This document shows, piece after piece, positions 1 through 11,057 of a stretch of 64,000 nt of DNA (position 1 is the first letter of the stretch; the number at the start of each line of letters is the position of its first letter). The notes below the pieces were generated by a model that was not told where the DNA came from, made no database searches, and was given only the letters and a program-made list of their open reading frames with translations. This stretch comes from Capra hircus. Its lineage: Eukaryota > Chordata > Mammalia > Artiodactyla > Bovidae. The stretch lies in assembly GCF_001704415.2 (NCBI RefSeq), contig NC_030827.1:43218271-43282270 (forward strand), given 5' to 3'. The position numbers and the translations under genes were made by a program.

Positions 1-493
1 TGGGCCATGTGGGGTCACTTCCAAGGTGGTTCCCTCTGTTTAACTTCTTCTGTTTGCTGGTTTTTTAGGCTCACTAGTTCAGTCGCGCTGTGGGGAGGGG
101 GGATGCTGCAAACAAATAGCACTGTCGTGTGCACACAGTGTCTCAGCCCCACTTGACCTGTCCCTTCTCGCGGCGCACAAACCGCTCCGGCTCTACGATC
201 CTGAGCCGGGAACCTTCTGGGGCCAGCCCTAGGCTGCGTGCACTTCCCCGGTCCAAGCCGCTCAGGTTCGGCGCTCAGGCAGCCCTCAGAGGCACAGATT
301 CGGCTGGGACTGCGCTTTGTGCCCTTCCCAGGTCCGAGTAGCTCAGGAGTTTGGTGAGCGCGATTGCCGCGGCTTGTCACCTTTTCTGCCGCTGCTGCTC
401 AGCTTTCTGGGTGGACCGCTGGCGCCCCCCGTGAGGCAGATTGTGACTGTCCAGCACCCCCAGAAGTCTTAGCAAAGGAGCCTGCTTGCAGTT

Positions 494-501
494 AGGTAAG
501 T
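494..501 (+). promoter_or_regulatory. Consensus 5' splice donor on the antisense strand of the L1_BT 5'UTR
   Basis: The plus strand reads AGGTAAGT, a perfect match to the mammalian donor consensus AG|GTAAGT. It lies antisense to the L1_BT leader. In human L1 an antisense promoter in the 5'UTR produces transcripts that splice from such donors into flanking exons. Use of this one in bovids is inference. Confidence 0.35.
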
Positions 502-1194
502 AAAGTCTCTCCGGGTCTGCAATTGCCCCTTTCCAGTCCTTACGGCTCTGGCTGCCTGTCCCTGGCGGGGGATGGTCTGCAGCCGGCTTTTTCCATTCCG
601 TCTTTTGTTCTGTGCTCGGTCCTGGCGGTGTCTTATGTTCGAGCTTTTCGCGTGGTAGCTATCCCACAGTCTGGTTTGCTAGCCCAAGTTAGATCGTTCT
701 GGTTGCGCGTGGGGCGTTCCTGCCCTATTCTTACAAAGCACTGCAGCCTGCGCCTCCCGCGCGTCCCTGCCCTGCCCCCACTTCCCAGTGGCGGATGCAG
801 GCGTCTGTGCTGCTTTTCCACTGGGGGAGTTACTGTTGGGCTTGTAATCTGTTGGTTTTAATTATTTATCTATTTTTCCTTCCTGTTATGTTGCCCTCTG
901 TGTTTCCAAGGCTCGCCACAGACTCGGCAGGGAGAGTGTTTCCTGGTGTTTGGAAACCTCTCTTCTTAAAATTCCCTTCCCGGGACGGGCTTCCCTTCCC
1001 GGGACGGAGCTCCCTCCCCACCTCCTTTGTCTCCTTTCTCGTCTTTTATATTTTTTTCCTACCTGTTTTTGAAGACAATGGTTTCCTGATGTCCTCTGCC
1101 AGCCTACAGAAGTTGTTTTGTGGAGTTTGCTCGGTGTTGAAATGTTCTTTTGAGGAATTTGTGAGGGAGAAAGTGGTCTTCCCGTCCTATTCCT

Positions 1195-1205
1195 CCGCCA
1201 TCTTT
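1195..1205 (-). promoter_or_regulatory. YY1-like site at the start of the L1_BT 5'UTR
   Basis: On the minus strand the element begins with AAAGATGGCGG, which fits the YY1 consensus AANATGGCGG. A YY1 site just inside the 5' end directs the start site in human L1. The same position here supports a conserved promoter layout. Confidence 0.5.
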
Positions 1206-1213
1206 CCCTCTGT

Positions 1214-2815
1214 CCTAGCAAATGGAATCTTTTTGAAACAACTAAAATATAAAGATGCACATGATACAACTGGCAAGGACTAAATTTCCAAAATATACAA
1301 AAAGCTCACATCAGTTCAGTTCAGTTCAGTCACTCAGTCATGTCCGACTCTGCAACCCCATGAATCACAGCATGTCAGGCCTCTAGGTCCATTGCCAACT
1401 CCAGGAGTTCACTCAAACTCATGTCCATTGAGTTGGTGATGCCATCTATCCATCTCATCCTCTGCGTTCCCTTCTCTTCCTGCCCCCAATCCCTCCAGCA
1501 TCAGAGTCTTTTCCAATGAGTCAACTCTGCAAGAGGTGGCCAAAGTACTGGAGTTTCATCTTTAGCATCAGTCCTTCCAAAGAACACCTAGGACAGATCT
1601 CCTTTAGAATGGACTAGTTGGATCTCCTTGCAGTCCAAGGGACTCTCAAGAGTCTTCTCCAACACCACAGTTCAAAAGCATCAATTCTTCAGCGCTCAGC
1701 CTTGTTCACAGTCCAATTCTCACATCCATATATGACCACTGGAAAAACTATAGCCTTGACTAGATGGACCTTTGTTGGCAAAGTAATGTCTCTGCTTTTT
1801 AATATGCTATCTAGGTTGGTCATAGCTTTCTTTCTAAGGAGTAAGTGTCTTTTAATTTCCTGGCTGCAAAAGCTCATATAGCTCAATAAAAAAAAACAAC
1901 AATCCAAACAAAAAAATGGACAGAGGACCTAAACAAACATTTCTCCAAGGGAGACATACAGATGGCCAATAGGCACATGAAAAGATGCTCAAAATCTCTA
2001 ATTCTCAGAGAAATACAAATTGAAATTGCAATGAGGTATCATCTCACACCTCTACGAACAGATGCTAAAGAGGGCATGGAGAAAGGGAACCCTTCTGCAC
2101 TGTTGGGGGAATGTAGATTGGTGCAGTCACTATGGAAAACAGTATGAGAATTCCTTAAAAAAACTAAAAGGAGAATTGCCATATGATCCAGCAATCCCAT
2201 TCCAGGGCATATATCTAGACAAAACTATAATTCAAAACATATATGCACCCTAGATTTATAGCAGCACTATATACTATAGCCAAGACATGGAAACAACCTT
2301 AAGCAATCAACAGAATCTTAATTGATTGGCTATAAAAAGAATGAAACAATGCCATTTGCGGCAACATGGATGGACCTAAAGATTATCATACTAAGTGAAG
2401 TAAGTTAGAGAAAGACAAATATACGATATCACTTATATGAGGAATCTAAAAAAAATGATTCTAATTAACACTTACAAAACAGAAACAAATGCACAGACAC
2501 AGGAAAAAATGGTTGCCACAGGGGAAATGGTGGAGGGGGGGAGGTGGAGAGGGATAAATTAAGAATTTGAGATTAGCAAGAGCACACTATGATATATAAA
2601 ATAAACAATAAGGTCCTACAGTATAATACGGGGAAGTATATATCAATATATCAGTATTCAATATCTTGTCAATATCTTGTCATAAAAATAACAGAAAAGA
2701 CTGAAAAATAATATATACATGTTTTATAGACATATATATAAACTGAATCATTTTGCTCTACACCAGAGACTAACAGAACATTGTAAACCAACTCTACTTC
2801 AATGAAAAAAAGAAT
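1214..2815 (+). mobile_element. Old L1 LINE, 3' part (ORF2 end and 3'UTR), split by a BovB
   Basis: From about 1271 the sequence follows the L1 ORF2 C-terminal region, with readable pieces such as the ANRHMKRCSKS block (1962-2050) and LPYDPAIP (2170-2200). It continues into the L1 3'UTR and stops near 2805-2815 with an A-rich end. The frames are broken by many stops and shifts, so this is an old dead copy. It is interrupted at 1311-1867 by a BovB. Bases 1214-1270 join it to the L1_BT leader and are not clearly assigned. Confidence 0.75.
1311..1867 (-). mobile_element. BovB LINE 3' fragment inserted in the old L1
   Basis: This is the reverse complement of the BovB 3' end: the terminal GTTCAGTTCAG repeat lies at 1313-1328, followed by the C-terminal coding region read leftwards. 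It is 5'-truncated to about 560 bases. A 12-base TSD, AAAAGCTCAYAT, flanks it (1299-1310 and 1868-1879), and the host L1 continues on either side. Confidence 0.85.
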
Positions 2816-3117
2816 CTATGAAAATAATACAAAGTATTCATACTATTGAAGAGTGAAATTTTTTAAAACTAAAGTGAATATCCAGTGTGTAATAAAACGT
2901 CAGCCAGTTTCTCAAGAGATCAAACTTCTATAGCATTATTGCAGCTAATGTTACTTACTAACACTTAGTCATCTATGCGATTCTTGGAAAAAATAGGCAG
3001 GATCTGAGACAGTGACCACTTACACAGGTGCTGACTCTTCTCATGATATCTATTTTGGAGGTGTTTGATCCCATTGTCCAGTTGTTCTTATTTTTACAAT
3101 AATAAGGCAGGTCCTGA
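2816..3117. other. Unassigned AT-rich DNA
   Basis: No repeat family, open frame or motif was recognised here. Confidence 0.5.
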
Positions 3118-3125
3118 TGAATCAC

Positions 3126-3465
3126 ATTGTGCTGTGCTGTGCTTAGTTGCTTACTCGTGTCCGACTCTTTGCAAGTTCATGGACTGCAGCCCTCCAGGTT
3201 CCTTGGTCCATGGGGAATCTCCAGGCAAGAACACTGCAGGGGGTTGCTATACCTTTCTCCAGGGGATCTTCCCCACCCAGGGATTGAACCCAGGTCTCCC
3301 ACATTGCAGGCAGATTCTTTACCATCTGAGCCACCAGGGAAACCCAAGAATAAAGGAGTGGGTAGCCTATCCCTTCTCCAGGGGAACTTCCTGACCCAGG
3401 AATCGAACTGGAGTCTCCTGCATTGCAGGCAGATTCTTTACCAGCTGAGTTTCCAGGGAAGCCCG
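3126..3465 (-). mobile_element. Bov-tA-type SINE with duplicated tRNA-Glu head
   Basis: Read on the minus strand, two successive tRNA-Glu-derived heads (GGGTTTCCCTGG/TGGAAACTCAGC types with AATGCAGG and box-B-like segments) are followed by the BovA body. The body has the CCTGGAG and TCCATGAAC landmarks and ends in a GCACAGCACAGC tail at 3126-3142. An imperfect TSD, AATCACA, is present on both sides (3118-3126 and 3466-3473). Confidence 0.85.
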
Positions 3466-3473
3466 AAATCACA

Positions 3474-4594
3474 CAAAATTCATCAAAAGGATATGTGATG
3501 AGTGTGATGTCCATCACACTTGTCACACTCTGCTGCTATTGAGCATGCATCATGTCTTTGCTATTTTCTTTCCTACGATGATTTCCTATCTACAGATGAA
3601 TCACCTAACTTATCTGGCTGATTTGCCAGGTAAATAAGAGTGTGAATCTAACATGCCAGCTCTTTTCTTTTTTTCTCATTTAGACAAATAGTAAAAATTA
3701 TTCCATGGAATGAGCTTTAACTATTGGGATAGAAATTTAGGTGATAGCTTACAAGTTTAGATGTTAACTTATAAGGAGATAGATGATAAAACTACTTACC
3801 ATAGTCTTTGGTCTTTAGAAAAATAAAAGAAGAGAAGGATACCTAAAATTTGAAAAGTATGGCACTGAAATGATTTCATTCATAGAAGGAAATAAGTATT
3901 GTTTCTTCTTTCACTTTATCCTCATCATAGCACAGTGACATTAGTATTACTTCTAGTATTATTCTACTTCCAGTAATGGTAAGAGAAGCAGAAATAATAG
4001 TAATAGTAGTAATGCTAGCAATTGCAATAGTAATCATATTAGTAGCTTTTATAGTATCACTAGTAGTTTATGCTAGTGGTGGTAATGGTGTGATGGTGGA
4101 GGTAGTAACTTGTATTATTGTTGGATTTGACTTAGCTGGGAGCAGACTATACTGAAAAGGCTTGATTGAAGAAAGCATAATGAAGGATTATCTATAGATG
4201 CTGAAACAGCACAAATGGACCTTATAATACAAGAGAAAATAAAGAGAACAGTAGCAATGTAAGCAATATTGACCTTGGACCTAGAAAGGTGTCGTGTGAG
4301 CTGAGTGAGGGTTGTAGCCGTAGATGATGAGCCATCTGTAGGAGCTGTGACTCAAGATATCTGTTATCATCTGCTTCCTGGAGGCAACTGAGATTTGCAG
4401 GTGATGAATATCTCAGACCTCTCCTCCTGCCCTCTGGTGTTGTGTGGTGATTTCCATGGGTAGCAGGAACAGGAAGCCAGAGAGCAAGATGCTCTGAGGA
4501 GACATTTCACAGAGAGCTCCCAGGGCATAAAACAGGGCAGAGAAGGGCAGCAAATGAATTTGGAGGAACAAATAGTTAATGGCCTGCTTAATGA
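3474..4594. other. Unassigned DNA with a degenerate trinucleotide tract
   Basis: No gene was recognised. Apart from the AAT/TAG-type tract annotated separately, the segment has no identifiable repeat. The frames at 4367-4676 on the minus strand have no family resemblance. Confidence 0.5.
3944..4103 (+). repeat. Degenerate AGT/AAT trinucleotide microsatellite
   Basis: The stretch is built from imperfect TAG, AGT, AAT and GGT triplets (such as ATAGTAATAGTAGTAATG). It looks like an old decayed trinucleotide repeat rather than a coding sequence. Confidence 0.6.
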
Positions 4595-4745
4595 TAGGAA
4601 CAACAATAACAAAAACAGTAATAGTTGTACTTACTTTGTACTTGTTATATATTAGATGCTGTCTGTTCAAAGTCATTTACATGCATTATCGGATAAGTAA
4701 TAAGCACTATTATTCCTGATTTACATTCAGTAGCAATTTAATAAC
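4595..4745 (+). mobile_element. MIR-like ancient SINE
   Basis: The order of blocks (ACTTACTTTGTACTTG, TTTACATGCATTAT, CACTATTATTCCTGATTTACA) follows the MIR core and 3' region with heavy divergence. Assignment is by eye. Confidence 0.5.
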
Positions 4746-5161
4746 CATGAGTTTATCATACCTCCATTTCATGTACAGAGTGGTGTGGATTGACTTGTAT
4801 AAGAATTTAAACAAAAATAGAAGATTGGAAGTCTAAAAGTATGAACCTCTTGATTTTAAAGAATTATTTGTCTTTGTATGAATTAAGGATGATGTAAAAA
4901 GGAGACAGTGTTGACAAACCTTTTACTTGGATAAAAGGCTGCAGAAGAAATCAAGGCAGGTGTGAAAACAACATTAACTTGAATGGGAAAAGAAAGTAAA
5001 ATACTTGTTAGAGACAACAAGTTCAGGCACAGCAGGTCTTTACTGGCTCAAGATTCTTTACTTTCCAATATAGAAGAAAAGAACGCATACTCCAAATTGT
5101 TCCTCCAGCTGCCACTAAAGTGCTTAAAGACATTGGTAATCCAAAATTTTTTAAAGACTAT
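4746..5161. other. Unassigned DNA
   Basis: AT-rich sequence with no gene or repeat that I can support. Confidence 0.45.
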
Positions 5162-5169
5162 AAGAAGAC

Positions 5170-5545
5170 CAATACCGTATACTAACACATATATATGGAA
5201 TTTAGGAAGATGGCAATGACAACCCTGTATGCAAGACAGGGAAAGAGACACAGATGTGTATAATGGACTTTTGGACTCAGAGGGAGGGAGAGGGTGGGAT
5301 GATTTGGGAGAATGACATTCTAACATGTATACTATCATGTAAGAGTTGAATCGCCAGTCTATGTCTGATGCAGGATACAGCATGCTTGGAGCTGGTGCAT
5401 GGGGATGACCCAGAGAGATGTTATGGGGAGGGAGGTGGGAGGGGGGTTCATGTTTGGGAACGCATGTAAGAATTAAAGATTTTAAAATTTAAAAAATAAA
5501 AAATAAATAAAATTATAAAAAAAAAACAAACACACACACACAAAA
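5170..5545 (+). mobile_element. 5'-truncated L1_BT insertion (3'UTR only)
   Basis: It starts at the CAATACCGTATACTAACAC point of the L1_BT 3' end and runs through the GAGAGGGTGGGATGA and GGGGAGGGAGGTGGGAGG landmarks to AATTAAAGATTTTAAAA and an A-rich tail ending in a short CA run. The 8-base TSD AAGAAGAC occurs at 5162-5169 and 5546-5553. Confidence 0.88.
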
Positions 5546-5553
5546 AAGAAGAC

Positions 5554-7104
5554 AAAGTCAATGCACACCGTTTTAGTAGAAAACCAGCAGAAAGTAGTAA
5601 CGGTGCAGACTGCTTATTTTTTTTAGAGCTGTGCACATTCATGATAGCCCTGGGAAAGGCATGGCCTTCTGCACTTTCCTTTGAACCCAAGGATTTATTT
5701 TTTCTCTACTTTCTTTATCCTCTTTTCCCTTTGGTTTGAGCTGCTGGGGAAAGGAACTCTAGTGATCTGCAGTGGTAACCTTAAGTGGTACTTGTCAAAT
5801 ATGATTTGGTAGGTGAGAAGCCAGAAACAAAAGCAGCGAAATTTACTAGAAAGAGCAATGAACTACAGGGCAGGTGACCTAGACACCAAATAGAACCAAT
5901 AACTAGCTCTGGGGTTTAAGAATAATCTTCTACTCTCACCATGCTATAAGAATCTTACCTTCAGGCAGTCCCCATCCTCGGAAGGATTTGTATTCCAAAA
6001 GTTCATTTTGTCAGTGTTCTTTCAAGAGCACAAACCACGTTTTGCCATGGCAACACTCTTCTCGAGGAACTACACACTGTCTTATTTATGTGTATTTTTT
6101 CTTGTAGTTACCTGAGTGCATTGTGTGTGTTTTAGGAAATGCCTCTTATTTTGTGTTATGTTTGGTGATGGCAAACAAGTGTTAAACTAGCTAGACTGTA
6201 ATCAACTTCAGCAATATACACCCACTGACACGCACGTGTATGTGCACATATACAGAATAGGCTTTCTTTACCAACTTGGGATAAAGACAGACTTGAAATC
6301 ATCATTAGCAAATCAATGACACACTCTTGGAGACATTACCAAGTGCTTTTAATCATCATAAATATAACCAACGTAACCTCCCTATAGGCAAGGTGATGTG
6401 AAAACTTAAGGATTACGCTTACTGGGAATAGCAATAGAGATTTTTTTTAATGAAAACATAAAAGATAAAAGTTGCCTTTTTTTCCCAAGACCAAATGCAG
6501 TGAGAAATATCTAAAGTATTTTTTCACAGTGATGTCAATAACCAGGTGATTTACTAGATTTTTTTAGACACTCAGAAAGTCAGAAAATATAGAGCTAGCT
6601 TAGTATAAGCCACAATCCTTTCCACTTCCTTTCCCATGAGATTCCCCATCTGTGTACTAGCTTTGATCTGAAGTCACAAACAAAGACTATCTGTTTATTC
6701 AAGAGATCAAATGTTACTTTTGGTACAGACCCTGGGGAAACTCAGAAGAGGGACATAAGCTTTGGGAGTACATTGATTTTCAAAGTGTTGATCTGAATAA
6801 TCCATGGCATATTTAGTTTCTTCGACTGTTAGAAGATATACATGAAGGTGATGAACTCACAGGGCTTTGTTCTCTGAGCATAAATCCCCTCCTTCCTGTT
6901 GCAGTCATCTTTATATTAACACAGAAAAGACTCTAAATGGAAAAGCCTGAGTTATACATCTTCTTACCAATAATCTGGTAAATGTTTCTAGAGTTTTTCT
7001 GATTTTCTTGTTTTAGTTTTTTTTTTTTTAACTAGACCCATAGACCTTATTTTGTATGTCATGCTTTGAGCTATTTTTTTCTCCAAAAACTCTTAATACA
7101 ATGT
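5554..7104. other. Unassigned AT-rich DNA
   Basis: No gene was recognised. It contains a MIR-like fragment (separate entry) and a T-run at 7018-7030. Short frames have no family resemblance. Confidence 0.5.
5845..5935 (+). mobile_element. MIR/MIR3-like SINE fragment
   Basis: The AGAAAGAGCAATGAACTACAG...GGTGACCTAGAC...ACTAGCTCTG order resembles the 5' half of MIR3. Divergence is high and the call is tentative. Confidence 0.4.
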
Positions 7105-7312
7105 ACATCTTTTAAAATGGGCTTTATTTTTCAGAGAAGTTTCAGGTTTACAGAACAACTGAGCAGAAAGTTCCCATAAATCTCGCTTTCTTTCCCAAAT
7201 GAAGTTCCCCTGCTATTTAACATTTTGCTTTAGTGTGATACATTTATTACAATTGATGAAGCACTATTGATATATTAACATTATTATTAACTAAAGCCCA
7301 AAGTTTATGTGA

Positions 7313-7535
7313 TGGTTTCCCAGGTGGTTAGTAGTAAAGAACCTACCTGCCAATGCAGGAGATGTAAGAGACGCTGGTTCAATCACTGGGTTGGTTAGAT
7401 TCTCCGGAGGAGGGAATGGCTACTCACTCCAGTATTCTTGCCTGGAGAATCCCATGGACAGAGGAGCCTGGTGGGCTATAGTCCATGGGTTCGCAGAGTG
7501 TCGGGCATGAATGAAGCGACTTAGTACTCATGCCT
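7313..7535 (+). mobile_element. Bov-tA SINE in the L1M
   Basis: A tRNA-Glu-derived head (GGTTTCCCAGGTGG, AATGCAGG, GGTTCAATC) is followed by the BovA body and a GACTTAGTACTCA tail. The TSD AGTTTATRTGA lies at 7302-7312 and 7536-7546, inside L1M 3'UTR sequence. Confidence 0.88.
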
Positions 7536-7849
7536 AGTTTATATGAAGGTTCACTCTTTTTATTTCTTTGACTTTTGACAAATTCATACTGCCATGTCTC
7601 CACCATTATAGTGTTATGGAATAGTTTTACTGCCCTATGAATCATCTGTGCTTCATCCCGTCCTCCTTTTCCTCAACCCCTGGCAACCACTTGCCTTTCT
7701 ACTATCTCTATAGTATTGTCTTTCTCAGAATGCCATATAGTTGAAATCATACTATGACATAATATTTTTAAACTTTCTTCTTTCACTTAGCAGTACACCA
7801 TTCATTTCTGTCTTTTTATATGTTCATAGCATTTTTCTTTTTATCTCTG

Positions 7850-8121
7850 CTGCTCCTAAGTTGCTTCAGTCATGTCCGATTCTGTGCGACCTCATAGACA
7901 GCAGCCCACCAGGCACCCCCATCCCTGGGATTCTCCAGGCAAGAACACTGGAGTGGGTTGCGATTTCCTTCTCCAATGCATGAAAGTGAAAAGTGAAAGT
8001 GAAGCCACTCAGTCCTGTCTGACTCTTAGCGACCCCATGGACTGCAGCCCACCAGGCTCCTCTGTCCATGGGTTTTTCCAGGCAAGAGTACAGGAGTGGG
8101 TTGCCATTGCCTTCTCTGTTC
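7850..8121 (-). mobile_element. BOV-A2 SINE in the L1M
   Basis: The reverse complement shows two BovA monomers joined by the CACTTTCACTTTTCACTTTCATGCATTGGAG-type linker and a CTGCTGCT (AGCAGCAG) tail at the left edge. The TSD TATCTCTG occurs at 7842-7849 and 8122-8129. Confidence 0.88.
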
Positions 8122-8402
8122 TATCTCTGAGTGATATTTTATTTACCTAGGATTACAGTTGCCAGCTTGTATTGTAAGTCTATGTTTAATTCTGTAAGAA
8201 ATTGCCAAACTGTCTTCTGAAGTGGCCATACCATTGTGCATCCCCTTCAGTACTGGGTGATATTTCCTGTTGCTGTACAACCTGGCTAGCATTTAATATT
8301 ATTATTGTTTTAGATTTTATCAGAAATGTATTCTGATTTTTTTTTCCTCCAGTCTGTGATTTGTCTTTCATTCTCTTGGTAGTATAACTTGCAGAATAAA
8401 AT

Positions 8403-8742
8403 TTTTTTTTAATTCTTATTCATTTATTTTTTGGCTGCTCTGGGTCTTTGCTGCTGCAGGTGGGCTTTCTCAAGTTACAGCAAGCGGGTCTACTCTCGTT
8501 ACCGTGTGCGGGCTTCTTGTTGTGATGACTTCTCTTGTCAAGTACAGGCTCTCTAGAGCACACAGGCTTTAGTAAATGTTGTGCATGAGCTCCATAATCG
8601 CAGACTCCAGATTGCAGGCTTAGTAATTGGAGTTTATGGGCTTATTTGCCCTATGGCATGTGGAATCTTCACAGACCAGGGATTAAACCCATGTCTCCTG
8701 CGCTGGCGGACAGACTTTTAACCACTACACCATCAGGGAAGT
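8403..8742 (-). mobile_element. CHR-type cetartiodactyl SINE
   Basis: On the minus strand it begins GACTTCCCTGATGGTGTAGTGG, a tRNA-derived head with AGGAGACATGGG and a degenerate box B. It continues with the CHR body (TGTGAAGATTCCACATGCC, GAGCTCATGCACAACA) to an A/T-rich end at 8403. CHR SINEs predate the bovid-specific Bov-tA, in line with its greater divergence. Confidence 0.8.
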
Positions 8743-10064
8743 CCAAAAGTTTTTATTTTAATAAAGTTCAACTTAACCTTTTTCCTTCATGAGTCACCAT
8801 TATGTATCCAAAAAATCATCACCTAACTCAAAGATACCTAGATTTCATAGCTTATCTTCTGAAAGTTTTATAGCTTTACTAACACATTCTGAGTTAAATT
8901 TTGGGAAAGATGGAAGGTCTGTGTCTAGATTTGTTGTTGTTGTTATGTGGATGTCCAGTTGCTCTAGGACAGTTTGTTGAAAAGACTGTCGTTTCCCCAC
9001 TGAATTGCTTTTTCTCCTTTGACAAAGATCAATTGAGTATATGTGTGTAGGTATATTTCTGGCCTCTCATCTCATTGATTTATTTGTCTACTCTTTTGCC
9101 AATTTCAAACAGTCTTGATTATTCTTTTCCCAATACCACACAGTAAGTTTTTAGACTGAGAAGTATGTCCTCAGATATTGTTCTTTTTCTTTAACATTGT
9201 TGAATCATTTGCATTTCCATATAAATCTTAGAACAAGTTTGCCAATATCCACAAAATAACTTTCTGGAATTTTGAATTAAAATTTTTTTGATTCTATAAT
9301 TCAACATGAAAAGAATTGGTAACATAAAAATGCTGAGTCTTCTTATCCATGAACATAGACTATCTCTAAAATCATTTAGATTTTCTTGGCTTTTTTAAAA
9401 TCAGAGCTTTCCTCCTATGGATTTGTACATGTTTTATTATATTTATACCTAAATATTTTAAATTACTCAGTTATTTCATTTTTCTTTTGTGCCAATAAAA
9501 TGTACATTTCTATAGCCCTTGATCTTGATAAGATATTCATTAATTTAATCTTAATCAGTTCAGTTCAGTCCCTCAATCATGTCCCACTCTTTGAGACATC
9601 GTGGACTGCAGCATGCCAGGCCTCCCTGTCCATCATCAATCCTCAGAGTTTACACAAACTCATGTCAATTGAGTCAGTGATGCCATCCAACCATCTCATC
9701 CTCTGTTGTCCCCTTGCCCTCCCTCCGTCAGTCTTTCCCACCTTCCAGATGTTTTCAAAAGAGTCAGTTCTTTGCATCAGGTAGCCAAAGTATTGGAGTT
9801 TCAGCTTCAGCATCAGTCCTTCCAACGCATATTCAGGATTGATTTCCTTTAGGATGGACTGGTTGGATCTCCTTGCAGTCTAAGGGACTCTCAAGTGTCT
9901 TCTCCAATGCCGCAGTACAAAAGCATCAATTCTTCAGCACTCAGCTTTCTTTACAGTCCAACACTCACATCCATACATGACTACTGGAAAAATCATAACT
10001 TTGACCAGATGGACCTTTGTTGGAAAAGTAGTGTCTCTGCTATTTAATATGCTATCTAGATTGG

Positions 10065-10577
10065 TCATAACTTTTCTTTCAAGGAGCAAACATCTTTTAA
10101 TTTCATGGCTACAGTCACCATCTGCAGTGATTTTGGAGCTCTCCCCACCAAAATAAAATCTGTCACTGTTTCTACTGCTTCCCCATCTATTTGCCATGAA
10201 ATGATGGGACCAGATGCTATGATCTTCGTTTTCTGAATGCTGAGCTTTAAGTCAACTTTTTCACTCTCCACTTTCACTTTCATAAAGAGGCTCTGTAGTT
10301 TTTTGCTTTCTGCCATAAGGGTGGTGTCATCTGCATATCTGAGGTTATTGATATTTCTCCCAGCAATCTTGATTCCAGCTTGTGCTTCATCCAGCCCAGG
10401 GTTTCTCATGATGTACTCTGCACATAAGTTACATAAGCATGATGACAATATACAGCCTTGATGTACTCCTTTCCTGATTTGGAACCAGTCTGTTGTCCCA
10501 TGTCCAGTTCTAACTGCTGCTTCCTGACCTGCATGCAGATTTCTCAAGAGGCAGGTCAGGTGTTCTGGTATTCCCAT
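10065..10577 (-). pseudogene. BovB reverse transcriptase, palm fragment
   Basis: A 170-residue open piece of the BovB RT. It carries motif B as GVHQGCILSSC (residues about 38-48) and motif C as LRYADDTTLM (about 79-88), with both catalytic aspartates of the YADD box kept. Motif A (FIDYAKAFH instead of FDC) sits in the neighbouring frame at 10964-10593, so a frameshift near 10580 separates the active-site parts. In the RTE clade this domain, together with an N-terminal apurinic-type endonuclease, performs target-primed reverse transcription. Here the protein cannot be made whole. Confidence 0.85.
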
Positions 10578-11057
10578 CTCTTTAACAATTTTTCACAGTT
10601 TTTTGCGATCCCCACAGTGAAAGGCTTTGGCATAGTCAATAAAGCAGAAGTCAATGTTTTTCTGGAACTCTCTCACTTTTTTGATGATCCAACGGATGCT
10701 GGCACTTTGATCTCTGGTTCCTCTGCCTTTTCTAAGTCTAGCTTGATCATCTGGAAATTCATGTTTCACATACTGTTGAAGCCTGGCTTGGAGAATTTTG
10801 AGCATTACCTTGCTAGTGTGTGAGATGACTGCAATTGTGCGGTAGTTTGAACATTCTTTGGCATTGCATTTCTTTGGGATTGGAATGAAAACTGACCTTT
10901 TCCAGTCCTGTGGCCACTGCTGAGTTTTCCAAATTTGCTGGCATATTGAGTGCAGCCCTTTCACAGCATCATCTTTTAGGATATGAAGGAGCTCAAGTGG
11001 AATTTCATCACCTCCCCTAGCTTTGTTCGTAGTGATGCTTTCTAAGGCCCACTTGAC

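Larger units (their letters stand above)
1..1213 (-). mobile_element. L1_BT LINE, 5'UTR (body lies beyond the left window edge)
   Basis: Read on the minus strand, this stretch matches the 5' untranslated region of the young ruminant L1 family L1_BT. It starts near 1213 with the GATGGCGGAGGAATAG-type leader. It then runs through the GGGACGG-rich part and a long CpG-rich segment, and leaves the window at base 1, so ORF1 and ORF2 would lie to the left. About two dozen CpG dinucleotides remain between 121 and 480, far more than anywhere else in the window, which suggests a fairly recent insertion. In this family the 5'UTR holds the internal RNA polymerase II promoter. Open frames inside it (for example 523-861 and 886-1269) are incidental. 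Whether the element is full length cannot be judged from this window. Confidence 0.85.
7105..9544 (-). mobile_element. Ancient L1 (L1M-type) 3' end and ORF2 region, host of three SINEs
   Basis: Read on the minus strand, this follows an old mammalian L1: the 3'UTR (CAGGTTTACAG at 7144-7154, ACAATTGATGAA at 7249-7260, TCCACCATTATAG at 7598-7610), then ORF2 DNA (GATGTCCAGTTGCTCTAGGACA near 8950, ATCCATGAACATAGAC near 9345). No frame is open. The match resumes after each insertion at 7313-7535, 7850-8121 and 8403-8742, so these are one element. Its right edge meets a BovB at 9556, and no clear L1 was seen beyond 11775. Confidence 0.75.

Noticed and set aside
523..1283. Plus-strand frames of 112 and 162 codons near the left end as genes
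   Set aside because: They lie antisense in the L1_BT 5'UTR, which is CpG-rich and stop-poor by composition, and resemble no protein.
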